This document shows positions 1-8,317 of a DNA stretch of 33,157 bases, piece after piece; within the stretch, counting starts at the first letter, position 1, and each line of letters opens with the position of its first letter. Under the pieces are notes generated by a model, which saw only the letters and a program-made list of their open reading frames with translations, did no database searches and was not told the DNA's origin. This stretch comes from Alphaproteobacteria bacterium. GTDB taxonomy: Bacteria; Pseudomonadota; Alphaproteobacteria; Micavibrionales; UBA2020. The position numbers and the translations under genes are program-made. The DNA lies in the NCBI GenBank assembly GCA_030682495.1, contig JAUXOC010000016.1:1-33157 (forward strand), given 5' to 3'.

Positions 1-1513
1 ATCTTGGGGTCGATCATGATAAAGCGGCACTGCTCCGGCGACAGGCGATAAAGCAGCGATAAAATCATCGTATTGACGGCCACCGATTTGCCTGAGCCGG
101 TCGTGCCCGCGACCAAAAGATGCGGCATACGGGCAAGGTCGGCAATGACAGGTTCGCCGCCGATGTTCTTGCCGAGCACGAGCGGCAGGCGCGAGGTATT
201 GCGGTCGTAATCGCTGCTGCCCAGAAGTTCGCGCAGGAAAACCATTTCGCGTTTTGAATTGGGCAGTTCGATGCCGATGGCGTTCTTGCCGGGAACGGCG
301 GCGATACGCGCGGAGACCGAGCTCATGGAGCGCGCGATATCATCGGCCAGACCGACAACGCGGCTGGTTTTGGTGCCGGGGGCGGGCTCCATTTCATAGA
401 GGGTGACGATAGGGCCGGGGTTGACCTTGAGGATATCGCCCTGCACGCCAAAATCGCTCAACGTGTTTTGCAGCATCTCGGCATTTTTTTGCAATCCGGC
501 TTCGTCGAGGCGATGCGCGGTGATGTTGGCAGGCGGGCTTTGCAGCACCTCCAGCGAGGGCAGCATCCATTCCTCATCGTCACCGACGCTGCGCAGGTCG
601 AGTTTCTTTTGCTTGTCTTCCTTGTGTGGCGCGGCTTTGGGTTTGTCGATGCGCGGGGCAACCACGGGCTTGCGCGCGGGGGCGGCCAAGACGGGGGCGC
701 TCTCGTCTTCACTCTCGTCCATGTCGTCCGGCGTGCTGTCTTCGCTGATGCGAATACGGCGCGGGCGCACAGAGGCGCTGGGCGCCTCGCGCTTCAGGCT
801 GCTATAGCGGATATGCCAGCTGCGGAATGCCAGCACCGCCTCGGCCGTTTTGCGGGTGATGAAGGCGCTGATATCACGGGTGCGGCGCAGACCGTGAATC
901 CATTCACCAAGACTTAGCCCCAGTGCGGGGATATAGCAGGCGAGAAAAACCGTCAACGCCGACAGCGCGACAAACGAAAACGCCATGCCGCCAATCCAGC
1001 CTTGCAGCGGTTGCGCGGCGGCATTGAACAAAAGCGCACCGGCAGAACCGCCATATAAGCGCCAATCCCCCAGCTTTCAAAAGCGGGGACGCGCGCAAGC
1101 ATGACCGCGCCGGTCAAAACACCGGCCAGCAACAGCGGCAGACGTGTGCCAATACCGCCCAGCGGGCGGCGGCGCAAAATGCGGTATCCCCAGACAGCAA
1201 AGGCAATGGCCAAAAACCACGCGGCAAGCCCCAGTGTTTGCAGCATCAGGTCAGCGGCATAGGCACCGGGCAGACCCATCATATTTTGTGCGGCAGCGTC
1301 TGGGGCGGCGGCGGTATTCAGCGACGGGTCGGCGGGGTGATAGGAAATCAGCGCGGCCGCAAGCCCCAGACCCACCAGCGCATAAAGCGTACCAATGGTA
1401 TCTGTCAGACGGTGGGCAATAAAGCTTTGTACGGCGGCGGGCAGCAGCGGCGTCTTGCTCCGGCGCTTTTGGCCGTGCAGTTTGTGTTTGCTGCCGCGCG
1501 AAAAAATCCCCAT
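1..1513 (-). CDS. ftsK: DNA translocase FtsK, partial and frameshifted
   Basis: FtsK is the septal ATPase that pumps DNA and links division to chromosome segregation. The N-terminus has the expected membrane segments (for example [19 protein letters not shown], then [20 protein letters not shown]). A Pro/Asp/Glu-rich linker follows, then the motor domain with Walker A (AGTTGSGKS, about bases 85-108) and FIMIDPK at the edge. The reading frame changes near base 1050: the upstream frame is good to FESWGIGAY and the downstream frame resumes at [10 protein letters not shown]. One missing G around 1050-1054 explains both. ftsK is normally essential, so a sequencing or assembly error is likely, but a real lesion cannot be excluded. 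The start is uncertain: ATG at 1513 is preceded by GGGG, while ATG at 1561 is in frame and lies upstream of an AGGAGG. The C-terminus and gamma domain lie outside the window. Confidence 0.87.
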
Positions 1514-1770
1514 GAAAATCCCCAAAACCTGCTCCCCCCTCCTATAGCTGCGCATCGTCATGCGCGTGATTGCGCACCGCTGTGCGGGCGCGGCAAAGCC
1601 TGTCTTTTCCCCAAAAAATCAGGCTTTGTTTTGCTGCTTTTTTCTCAGAAAACAGCAAGCTTTATATTGTAGCAAATATAAGCCCCTCGCCTCAAGGAAA
1701 GAGGCGGCAAAGGGCGCAGAAAGGATGGATTTTTGCGAAGTACCCGTACAGGGGCTTCTGCGGCAGGGCC

Positions 1771-1953
1771 TTAGTTGTCGCCGAGGTCGAGCGTGCCGTT
1801 CGGGTCTTTTTCAAGCAGGTCAGCGACTTGCTCGTAAACCGTGGCATTGTCATTCATTTGTTCGCGCAGGGGTTCGTTCTGGGCGCCGACGTTTCTGAAA
1901 AATGTCGCCGCATCGCGCAGCAATTTGGAAGCCAGTTGTGCGTAGGTCGCCAT
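1771..1953 (-). CDS. small conserved-type protein, 60 aa
   Basis: A short soluble protein beginning MATYAQLASKLLRDAATFF and ending DLLEKDPNGTLDLGDN. It looks like an all-helical amphipathic protein with no signal peptide or membrane segment. ATG 1953 was chosen because AAGGCGAG lies just upstream at a normal distance; the frame stays open further upstream but without a ribosome site. It resembles small hypothetical proteins seen in Alphaproteobacteria, an impression from memory. It lies on the same strand as pheA, 122 bases after it, and may be read from the kdsB-pheA transcript or alone. No function is proposed. Confidence 0.7.
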   Translation of the reverse strand: MATYAQLASKLLRDAATFFRNVGAQNEPLREQMNDNATVYEQVADLLEKDPNGTLDLGDN

Positions 1954-2075
1954 GTTCGCTCGCCTTTCGGAAAATCGCCGGATCATAGGGTCACGCAGAC
2001 CCCACTCGGACAAAAGCCTAGCACGGGTTATGCGCCGCGGAAACGGAAAATTGCGCCGCCCAAGGTTACGTTAAA

Positions 2076-2948
2076 TCACTTCACGCTGTCGCGGAAACTG
2101 TGGCGCGGATAGGTGCCGAGCATGCGAACGTCGGCGGCGAAAAACCGCAGCTCGTCCATCGCGTGTTCAAAAGCGAAATCTTCGGGGTGGCCTTCGATTT
2201 CACAGTAAAAACGCGCGGAGTGGAATTTGTTCCCCTCCAGATAGCTCTCCAGCTTGGTGATGTTCAGGCCGTTGGTCGAAAACCCGCCCAACGCCTTGTA
2301 GAGCGCGGCCGGAATATTGCGTACCTTGAAGATCAGCGATGTCAGATAGCGCGCACCGCGCACGGGCGGCTGCAATTTATGCCCCTTGGCCAGCACGATA
2401 AAGCGCGTGGTATTGCCGCTTTCGTCTTCGATGCCTTTCTTCAAAACCTTCAGCCCGTATAAATCTGCGGCCAGCGCGCTGGCAATCGCGCCATGGGCGG
2501 GGTCGTTCATTTCGGCCACGCGCGCGGCGGAACCGGCGGTGTCTTCGAAGACGACGGGCTTCAGTTTATGCGCGGCGATAAATTTTTTGCACTGGGGCAG
2601 GGCATGCACATGGCTATAGACAGTTTTGACGTCGTCGATCTTTGCGCCCTGTACGCCCAAAAGGCAATGATGCACCGGAATAAAATGCTCCGCCACAATC
2701 AACAAAGGCGATGCGGGCAAAAGATTGTGGATATCCGCGACGCGCCCCGCAATCGAATTGTCGATCGGGATCATCGCGTAATCCGCCTTGCCCGTTTCGG
2801 CGGCGTGAAAGGCATCGGCAAAAGTCGGGCAGGGCAGCGGTGCCAGTTTGGGGAATGCCGTGAGGCAGGCCGTATGCGAATAAGCCCCCGCGCGGCCTTG
2901 AAAGGCGATCTTGTCGGTTTTGGTGGCGGGTTTTTTAGGCGTGGGCAT
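2076..2948 (-). CDS. pheA: prephenate dehydratase (phenylalanine synthesis)
   Basis: It converts prephenate to phenylpyruvate in the cytoplasm, the committed step to phenylalanine. The 290-residue protein has the type-2 periplasmic-binding-like catalytic half (FQGRAGAYSH, IPIDNSIAGRV, and the catalytic-type NTTRF motif). A C-terminal ACT domain follows (TSLIFKVRNIPAALYKALGGF, then NITKLESYLEGN), the usual site of phenylalanine feedback. It is the stand-alone form: no chorismate mutase domain is present. ATG 2948 starts the sequence MPTPKKPATKTDKIAFQG and overlaps the end of the upstream exonuclease gene by 14 bases, which suggests translational coupling. The frame extends upstream to 3047, but that stretch lies inside the exonuclease gene. 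The kdsB-pheA neighbourhood is common in Alphaproteobacteria. Confidence 0.96.
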   Translation of the reverse strand: MPTPKKPATKTDKIAFQGRAGAYSHTACLTAFPKLAPLPCPTFADAFHAAETGKADYAMIPIDNSIAGRVADIHNLLPASPLLIVAEHFIPVHHCLLGVQGAKIDDVKTVYSHVHALPQCKKFIAAHKLKPVVFEDTAGSAARVAEMNDPAHGAIASALAADLYGLKVLKKGIEDESGNTTRFIVLAKGHKLQPPVRGARYLTSLIFKVRNIPAALYKALGGFSTNGLNITKLESYLEGNKFHSARFYCEIEGHPEDFAFEHAMDELRFFAADVRMLGTYPRHSFRDSVK

Positions 2949-3483
2949 AATCCGGCTTCTCTTGTGTTTGGGTGAAATATGCGGCGGCGCGCAGAATATG
3001 GGCGCAGGCTTCGCTGTCGCTGCCGGCATCGTGGTGGTTAAGGTCAAAGCCGATATGTGCGCAGACGGTGGACAGTTTATGATTGTAAAGCCCCGGCCAG
3101 CTGCGGCGCGACAGCTGCACGGTGCAGAGCCAGTTCTTGCGCGGCATGTCGATCTCTGCGCGCGTCATCGTGCCGTCCAGCACGCGGCGGTCAAACCCCG
3201 CGTTATGCGCGACCAAAAGCGGTGCGGCGGCAAACCACGGCGCGAATTGATCCTGCCACAATTCGCGAAACGTTGGCGCATCGCGCACCATATCCGGCGT
3301 GATGCCGTGAATGTCGATAAAATCGCGGCGGATATAAAGCCGTCCTTCGGGACGGATCAGCCATGATTGTTTGAAAACGATCCCGCCGCCATGATCCACC
3401 GCGCAAAGGCCGAGCGCCAGTGCGCTCGCCGCATCGTAATTCGCGGTTTCAAAATCAAGGCAGAGGGCGGCGATATCGGACAT
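2935..3483 (-). CDS. DnaQ-like DEDDh 3'-5' exonuclease
   Basis: A 182-residue exonuclease of the RNase T / DNA polymerase III epsilon superfamily. Exo I is LDFETAN (Asp and Glu bind metal), Exo II is VAHNAGFDRRVL, and Exo III is HHDAGSDSEACA, which supplies the catalytic His and last Asp. All DEDDh residues appear present. The protein is one domain with no polymerase-clamp or BRCT extension. It starts 6 bases after the kdsB stop and its end overlaps pheA, so it is the middle gene of a three-gene run. Its substrate cannot be told from sequence: a DNA proofreading, DNA repair or RNA-processing nuclease would all look like this. Confidence 0.9.
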   Translation of the reverse strand: MSDIAALCLDFETANYDAASALALGLCAVDHGGGIVFKQSWLIRPEGRLYIRRDFIDIHGITPDMVRDAPTFRELWQDQFAPWFAAAPLLVAHNAGFDRRVLDGTMTRAEIDMPRKNWLCTVQLSRRSWPGLYNHKLSTVCAHIGFDLNHHDAGSDSEACAHILRAAAYFTQTQEKPDYAHA

Positions 3484-3489
3484 GGATTG

Positions 3490-4290
3490 TTATACAGCCT
3501 TCAGTATCGCGCGCGCGGCATCGAGGTCTTCCGGCGTGTCCACGCCCAGCGGCACGGTATCGACCACGGCAACGTCGATGCGCATGCCAAGTGCAAGGCC
3601 GCGCAGCTGTTCCAGTCGCTCGCGTTTTTCCAGCTCGGCGGGCGCAGCCGACACAAACCGCTGCAAAGCCTCGCGGCGATAGGTATAAAGCCCGATGTGG
3701 TGCAAAAGCGGCCCGTCGCCCGTGGGGGCGGTCGCGCGTGTGAAATACAGCGCACGGCCGCGGCGTTCCTGCCGCTCGAAATCGATTTCGACGATGGCTT
3801 TGACCACGTTGGGGTTATTGATTTCCTCTTCGCGGGTGATGATGGCGGCCAGCGTGCCGATATCGACGCTGCTATCGGCCAGCAAATCGAATGCGGTGTG
3901 GATCAGCGCGGGGTCGATGGTGGGCAGGTCGCCCTGCACGTTGATCACGCCGTCGTGTCTGCCTTCGGGGTCAATCTGGTTCAGCGCGCGCAAAATACGG
4001 TCAGACCCGCTCGGCAGTGCGGGGTCGGTCATCACGGCTTCGCCGCCGGCGGCTTCGATGGCGGTTTTGATCTCGCTCTCGGCGCAGGCAATCACGACGC
4101 GGCCGATCTTTGCTTCCTGTGCGCGTTTCATCACATGCACAATCATCGGCAAGCCATGAATATCGGCCAGCGGCTTTTGCGGCAAACGCGTCGATGCCAT
4201 GCGCGCGGGGATCATCAGGATGGGGTTCGACGGCAAAGCGCTCGCAGAGGGTGCGCTATGCGCAGCGGCGGTTTTCAGGGCTTCAATCAT
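3490..4290 (-). CDS. kdsB: 3-deoxy-manno-octulosonate cytidylyltransferase (CMP-KDO synthetase)
   Basis: It activates KDO with CTP to CMP-KDO for the lipopolysaccharide inner core. The nucleotide-binding signature [18 protein letters not shown] is near residues 27-44. SGSDRI, the metal-site region [11 protein letters not shown] and [13 protein letters not shown] follow in order. Length (266 aa) is slightly above the usual 245-255 because of an Ala/Ser-rich N-terminus. ATG 4290 was preferred because GGAGG lies 8 bases upstream; the in-frame ATG at 4308 would contain that Shine-Dalgarno. It is the first gene of the kdsB > exonuclease > pheA run. The organism therefore makes KDO-containing LPS. 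Confidence 0.96.
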   Translation of the reverse strand: MIEALKTAAAHSAPSASALPSNPILMIPARMASTRLPQKPLADIHGLPMIVHVMKRAQEAKIGRVVIACAESEIKTAIEAAGGEAVMTDPALPSGSDRILRALNQIDPEGRHDGVINVQGDLPTIDPALIHTAFDLLADSSVDIGTLAAIITREEEINNPNVVKAIVEIDFERQERRGRALYFTRATAPTGDGPLLHHIGLYTYRREALQRFVSAAPAELEKRERLEQLRGLALGMRIDVAVVDTVPLGVDTPEDLDAARAILKAV

Positions 4291-4488
4291 AGAGGTGTCC
4301 TCCGGCATCAGGTTCTTGGGCGGGTTCCAAGCAAATCAATAAACAAACGATGCCGGAGGGTAGCGCGTTCCGGTAAAAAAATCAAATGACGAGTGTGCAA
4401 TTAATCTATAATTATAGCATGTTGTCGATTTATTGAGGGGCTTTTTCGGGAGGGTGACCAGCTTCCGTTTTTTTAAAGTAGGATGCTT

Positions 4489-5664
4489 ATGGCGTTTCAA
4501 ATCATCAGAACCGCAGAAGACTTAGAAATCCATATGACGGAGGTCTTGAAATCTGCGCAAAATCCTACCAAGTGGCTTTTTGAAGGGCTTGCTTTTGAAG
4601 ATTATTACCGAGTGACGGCTCCAGGCGCGGGGGCGGCGAAAGTTACGCCCTTGCAGTTAATAAAGAAAATCTTTGAAAAATTGGTTCAAGGCGTCCCTTT
4701 GGTGGAAGTCGTTTTTGACAGATGCTCTTTTGGGCACTTAACGCTTGAGAATGTGCAAGCGGATTCAGTCGATATAAGAAGGTCGGGCATAAAAAGTCTT
4801 TTTGTGTGTAATTTGAATGTGTTGACTGTTTCAGTGTCTAACTGTGATATAGCTCATACAAAGATAGCTGGCAAACTAACCTCCACGGCACTGGATATTA
4901 AGAATAGTGCACTCAAAATAGTCGTAGCGGAAGATGTTCAGTTCCTGTGTCCTATAAGTTTTTATGGCTGTATGATGGGACAATCTGAGGCCAGATACAG
5001 TGGCGTTTCATTCAATCGGTCTAATTTCTCAGCAAAGGCTGATTTTGGGAATGTTACTTTCCTCGAGCCACCGCTTTTTTTCAATGCGGTTTTGCACGAA
5101 GATACTTCCTTCTCTTTGTCTCGTTTCCCTGCTTTGGGTGTACAGTATGCTTGGCGTGCTTATCGCGCACTTAAACATCATATGATGCAATTCGAATCAG
5201 ATCATGAAGCTCAGATATTTCACGCACTGGAGCTAGAATCTCGCTACAATACAGAGCTTCCAAAAGGTTGGAAAATTTTCAGTGACCCGAAAGGGGTTGA
5301 AACGATTGCTTCGTATTTCATGCGTCAGCTCAACAATTACGGGCAGCATCTGTGGCTGCCGCCAATCTGGTTGCTTTATATAAGTTGCTGGTTTTTGGTG
5401 CTCTATGCTGCATCAGGCGGCGTGGGATATTTTCCTGCGGAAGGAAAAGAGGTTGCCGGATGGGTTGAAAATGCTGGTCAGTATTATTCAAATGTAACAT
5501 TCGCGGCGCGTAACTTCTTTGGCCCCTTCGGGCTTATATTAAGCGCAGATGAAATTCAGCCGAACAACATGGCTGTGAAGAGCTTGGGCGTTATTCATTT
5601 TCTGCTGAGCTCACTGATCTGGTTCATCTGGATTTTGCAAAGACGCCGCCGCTTCAAGCTTTAA
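4489..5664 (+). CDS. beta-helix (pentapeptide-like) protein with C-terminal membrane domain
   Basis: A 391-residue protein. Residues about 55-220 read as a right-handed beta-helix with degenerate pentapeptide character (for example GVSFNRSNFSAKADFGNVTF). A charged helical stretch follows (AYRALKHHMMQFESDHEAQI), then two hydrophobic segments (LWLPPIWLLYISCWFLVLYA and VIHFLLSSLIWFIWIL) and a basic tail, RRRRFKL. This plan of repeats, helix and two membrane spans with a pore-like loop occurs in pentapeptide/membrane proteins of unknown role. ATG 4489 has AGG at 4480-4482; ATG 4483 sits right on it and is less likely. Base composition is clearly more AT-rich than its neighbours, suggesting transfer. 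Its stop shares three bases with the stop of the convergent GDPD gene. Confidence 0.78.
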   Translation: MAFQIIRTAEDLEIHMTEVLKSAQNPTKWLFEGLAFEDYYRVTAPGAGAAKVTPLQLIKKIFEKLVQGVPLVEVVFDRCSFGHLTLENVQADSVDIRRSGIKSLFVCNLNVLTVSVSNCDIAHTKIAGKLTSTALDIKNSALKIVVAEDVQFLCPISFYGCMMGQSEARYSGVSFNRSNFSAKADFGNVTFLEPPLFFNAVLHEDTSFSLSRFPALGVQYAWRAYRALKHHMMQFESDHEAQIFHALELESRYNTELPKGWKIFSDPKGVETIASYFMRQLNNYGQHLWLPPIWLLYISCWFLVLYAASGGVGYFPAEGKEVAGWVENAGQYYSNVTFAARNFFGPFGLILSADEIQPNNMAVKSLGVIHFLLSSLIWFIWILQRRRRFKL

Positions 5665-6548
5665 CCCAGCGCTGCCCGCACTTTGTCCGGCTCGTCGACT
5701 TTGATGGCGACGTAGGGGACGGCGGCGGTGTCGGCGAGGGTTTTGAGGTGGTGCAGCACGGTGTAGTCGCTGCTCTGTGCATCCACGCGGCTGTTGGCGG
5801 TGGATATTTGCAGGCCGATGCCCGCGGCCGCCGCCCAATCGCCGAGGGCGGGTTTGAAATCGGTCGTCGTCGTGTCATAGGCGGCGATGGTGATTTCCGC
5901 GTGCAGCGCCTCGAGCGCCGCGCGCGCGTCCTCGCGGTAATGATCGACCAGCGGCACGTATCCGGCGCCGAGGTTTTCGGCACCGAAGAGGATTTTGGAT
6001 TTGATCGCAGGCACAAGGAGTATGTTTGCATCTCGCGCGCGGAAATCACGCAGAATATCCCAGTTATAAGACGACACAATCACATCATGCGCGGCCAGCG
6101 CGCGCGTGTGTTTTTGCATCAGCGCGCAGACGGCAGAGGCGCAGGTGGTGTCTTTGATATCAAGGTTGACCAGCACGCGGCGGTCTTCGTACCCAAAGAC
6201 AAGGGCGAAGAGGGCTTCGAGCGTCGGCACACGCTGCCCCGCGCCGATATCAAAACGGGCGATCTCCGCCGCTGTCATTTTGGAGACGTATTTGCCGGCG
6301 GCGGTTTCGGCTTCGGCAGGGGTCACATGCTCCGATATCTCGTCGTCGTGGATCAGCACGGGCACGCCGTCGCCCGATAAAAACACATCGCATTCGATGC
6401 CGTCCGCGCCGCGGTCGAGGGCGTATTTAAAAGCCGCAAGGCTGTTTTCCGGCAGCAAATCCGGATTTTCCGGTGTTTTCAGCGCGGCGGGCGTGGGGCC
6501 GTATCCGCGGTGGCCTATGATTTTAAAGCCTTTTTGGCTTTGCAGCAT
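5661..6548 (-). CDS. glycerophosphodiester phosphodiesterase family protein
   Basis: GDPD enzymes cleave glycerophosphodiesters to an alcohol and glycerol-3-phosphate, recycling phospholipid headgroups. The TIM-barrel motifs are present: GHRG (His13, Arg14), LPENSLAAF (Glu34), ADGIECDV (Glu52 and Asp54, metal ligands) and VLIHDDE (His67). No signal peptide is seen, so it is probably cytoplasmic. At 295 aa it is longer than the usual 240-260, with an insert between the HRG and PEN motifs and an extended C-terminal half. AAGGA lies upstream of ATG 6548 at a normal distance. It diverges from a second GDPD gene, with 87 bases between the starts. Confidence 0.93.
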   Translation of the reverse strand: MLQSQKGFKIIGHRGYGPTPAALKTPENPDLLPENSLAAFKYALDRGADGIECDVFLSGDGVPVLIHDDEISEHVTPAEAETAAGKYVSKMTAAEIARFDIGAGQRVPTLEALFALVFGYEDRRVLVNLDIKDTTCASAVCALMQKHTRALAAHDVIVSSYNWDILRDFRARDANILLVPAIKSKILFGAENLGAGYVPLVDHYREDARAALEALHAEITIAAYDTTTTDFKPALGDWAAAAGIGLQISTANSRVDAQSSDYTVLHHLKTLADTAAVPYVAIKVDEPDKVRAALG

Positions 6549-6635
6549 GATATATTCCTTGTTTCAGTCAAGTGGTTATGGAATAATATTCAGGTAAAAT
6601 CAAGAATCTAATAACACCCATACTGTTGGTTGGAA

Positions 6636-7619
6636 ATGGGCATTGTGATTATCGGACATCGCGGCATGGGGCCGACCAGCACCCTGCCGTCTATCGAGGC
6701 CGAGACGCTGCCGGAGAATTCTCTGGCGGCTTTTGCGCGCGCCTTTGAACACGGCGCGGACGGGCTCGAGTTCGATGTGCATGTCACCAAAGACGGCGAA
6801 GTGGCCGTCATTCACGACAATATCCTCAACAAAAAAATCGCGGGGGCGGATCGCGATGCGACCAATCTCGGCCTTGTGTCGAGTTATACGATGGGCGAGC
6901 TGTCGCAGATGGATGTCGGCAACGGGCAGGGCATCCCCAGTCTGAACGACGTCATGGATTTGATGATCTCCGAGGGAGCGACCTATACCGCCAATACCGG
7001 CAAGACGCTGATGATCGATATCGAGCTCAAGGGCGAGGGCGTGGCCGGGCCGGTCTACAGCACGATCAAACCCTATATCGATGCGGGCTATGTGCAGGCC
7101 GGTGATTTCGTGTTCAACAGTTTCAACTGGGACAACCTGCGCGAATTGCGCGCGCTTGACCCTGACCTTAAATTGATCCCCGCCATCCGCACCGAAGACC
7201 TTTTCGGCAAGGAAAACGTCACTATGCCCGGCTGGCAGGTGAAAGAGGGGGCGAATTACCAGCTCGACGCTTTCGCGCGGCTGCGTTCCCTGCACAACGA
7301 AATCAACTGTCATGCTTTTGACTGCATCGTGTTTGATTTGCGCCAGACGTTTGTCGATTTTTGCGCGTCAAGCGGCATCGGGCTTTTTACCTCGACCTCG
7401 GCCGAGACGGTGAAGGCAGAGCGTATCCGCGAGCCGCTCGCGCTGATGGTCGCCGCTGAAAACCGTTTGCCTGTCGTCTGTTTCCGTGCCGACCACGCCG
7501 GCGAAACGCGCACGCTGGTCGCCGATATCAAAGCGGGGATGGAGGCACAGTCCCAGACCCAGACTTTTACAACAGCCGCGCCCAAAAAATCGGGCGGCAG
7601 TAAATTCGATCCGTCTTGA
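6636..7619 (+). CDS. glycerophosphodiester phosphodiesterase family protein, second copy
   Basis: A paralogue of the divergent neighbour with the same order of motifs: GHRG (His8, Arg9), LPENSLAAF (Glu27), ADGLEFDV (Glu45, Asp47) and AVIHDN (His60). It shares the unusual GPT-containing insert before PEN, so the pair probably arose by duplication and inversion or by ancient divergence. The C-terminus is a Thr/Ser/Lys-rich tail. No signal peptide is seen. ATG 6636 (MGIVIIGHRG) is chosen; an in-frame TTG at 6630 adds two residues. The Shine-Dalgarno is weak. Substrate is not predictable; bacterial GDPDs act on glycerophosphocholine, glycerophosphoethanolamine and similar compounds. Confidence 0.92.
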   Translation: MGIVIIGHRGMGPTSTLPSIEAETLPENSLAAFARAFEHGADGLEFDVHVTKDGEVAVIHDNILNKKIAGADRDATNLGLVSSYTMGELSQMDVGNGQGIPSLNDVMDLMISEGATYTANTGKTLMIDIELKGEGVAGPVYSTIKPYIDAGYVQAGDFVFNSFNWDNLRELRALDPDLKLIPAIRTEDLFGKENVTMPGWQVKEGANYQLDAFARLRSLHNEINCHAFDCIVFDLRQTFVDFCASSGIGLFTSTSAETVKAERIREPLALMVAAENRLPVVCFRADHAGETRTLVADIKAGMEAQSQTQTFTTAAPKKSGGSKFDPS

Positions 7620-7635
7620 AGATATTCTTGAGAGA

Positions 7636-8118
7636 CTAGCGCGCTGCGGCGGCCTGTGGTTGCTGGCGGTTGACGCAGCGGAAACCGGTTTGGGCAGTGC
7701 CGTCGGCGGCTGTGCTTTCGACGCGTTCGCAGACAACGGGTTCTTTTTCGCGGGCGATTTCGAAACGCAGGTTTTCGATTGTCGTGCCTTCTTCTTTCAG
7801 CATCTTGTCCATAAATTCGCGGACTTTGGCATTGCTTTGTTCGTACATGGAAACGGCGAGGTTATACATGCCCATATCGGGCGAGCCGTCTTTTTTGCGC
7901 ATTTGCGAAATGGTTGTGGCGGCGCGGGCGGCGGCACAGGCTTCGCTGAATTTGTCGCTGCGGTTGCTATAGCTGGCGATAAGCGGAATATTCAGCGAGA
8001 CGCCGTTTCGCTCCACACAGTCGTTGGTGCTGGTGTGGTTCATCGTCGCGCAGCCGCCAAGGCCGAGCGTCGCGCCGGCAAAAGCCACCGTCAGAAGTCC
8101 TTTTTTGAGCGAAGTCAT
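7636..8118 (-). CDS. putative lipoprotein, unknown function
   Basis: A 160-residue exported protein. The N-terminus is a lipoprotein signal, with lysines, a hydrophobic run and the lipobox LGGC (Cys23). The mature part has a helix-rich middle (NLAVSMYEQSNAKVREFMDK) and a C-terminal section with two cysteines (VVCERVES, GFRCVNRQ), which could form a disulfide, ending in a Gln/Ala tail. No family was recognised. ATG 8118 fits the signal peptide; the in-frame GTG at 8124 adds two residues. It has its own promoter with the AGAGACTCGG spacer element, shared with the next two genes. It converges on the second GDPD gene with a 16-base gap. Confidence 0.78.
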   Translation of the reverse strand: MTSLKKGLLTVAFAGATLGLGGCATMNHTSTNDCVERNGVSLNIPLIASYSNRSDKFSEACAAARAATTISQMRKKDGSPDMGMYNLAVSMYEQSNAKVREFMDKMLKEEGTTIENLRFEIAREKEPVVCERVESTAADGTAQTGFRCVNRQQPQAAAAR

Positions 8119-8182
8119 CGTCACACCGTCTGATTGTTTTTTATTTTTTTAGCGCTGCTTTTGTATTTCCCAGCGTGCTGGG

Positions 8183-8211
8183 AATGTATCCGAGTCTCTT
8201 TATTATGTCAA
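8183..8211 (-). promoter_or_regulatory. promoter with AGAGACTCGG spacer element (site 1)
   Basis: Read on the minus strand: TTGACA (8211-8206), a 17-base spacer and TACATT (8188-8183). The spacer holds AGAGACTCGG (8199-8190) next to the -10, and GACTC within it is a GANTC CcrM methylation site. The predicted start is about 55-60 bases before the lipoprotein ATG at 8118. The hexamers and spacing are seen directly; methylation control is inferred. Confidence 0.75.
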
Positions 8212-8262
8212 TATAAATCCGAATTTATGCCTGTATTTCAAAGCTTTTTTGTTTGTCGTTCG

Positions 8263-8293
8263 AAAAAGGGAGCGGACAAAGGCGCCCGCTCCC
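8263..8293 (-). terminator. Rho-independent terminator of the Gln/Asn-rich protein gene
   Basis: An 8-bp stem, GGGAGCGG (8268-8275) with CCGCTCCC (8286-8293) and a 10-base loop. On the minus strand it is followed by a run of five T (8267-8263). It lies just downstream of the stop at 8318. Confidence 0.8.
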
Positions 8294-8317
8294 CGTTTCA
8301 GATCAGATCCGGCCTGT

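Noticed and set aside
3367-4389. 340-codon plus-strand frame
   Set aside because: Antisense to kdsB and the exonuclease; His/Gly/Arg-rich composition typical of a mirror frame in GC-rich DNA.
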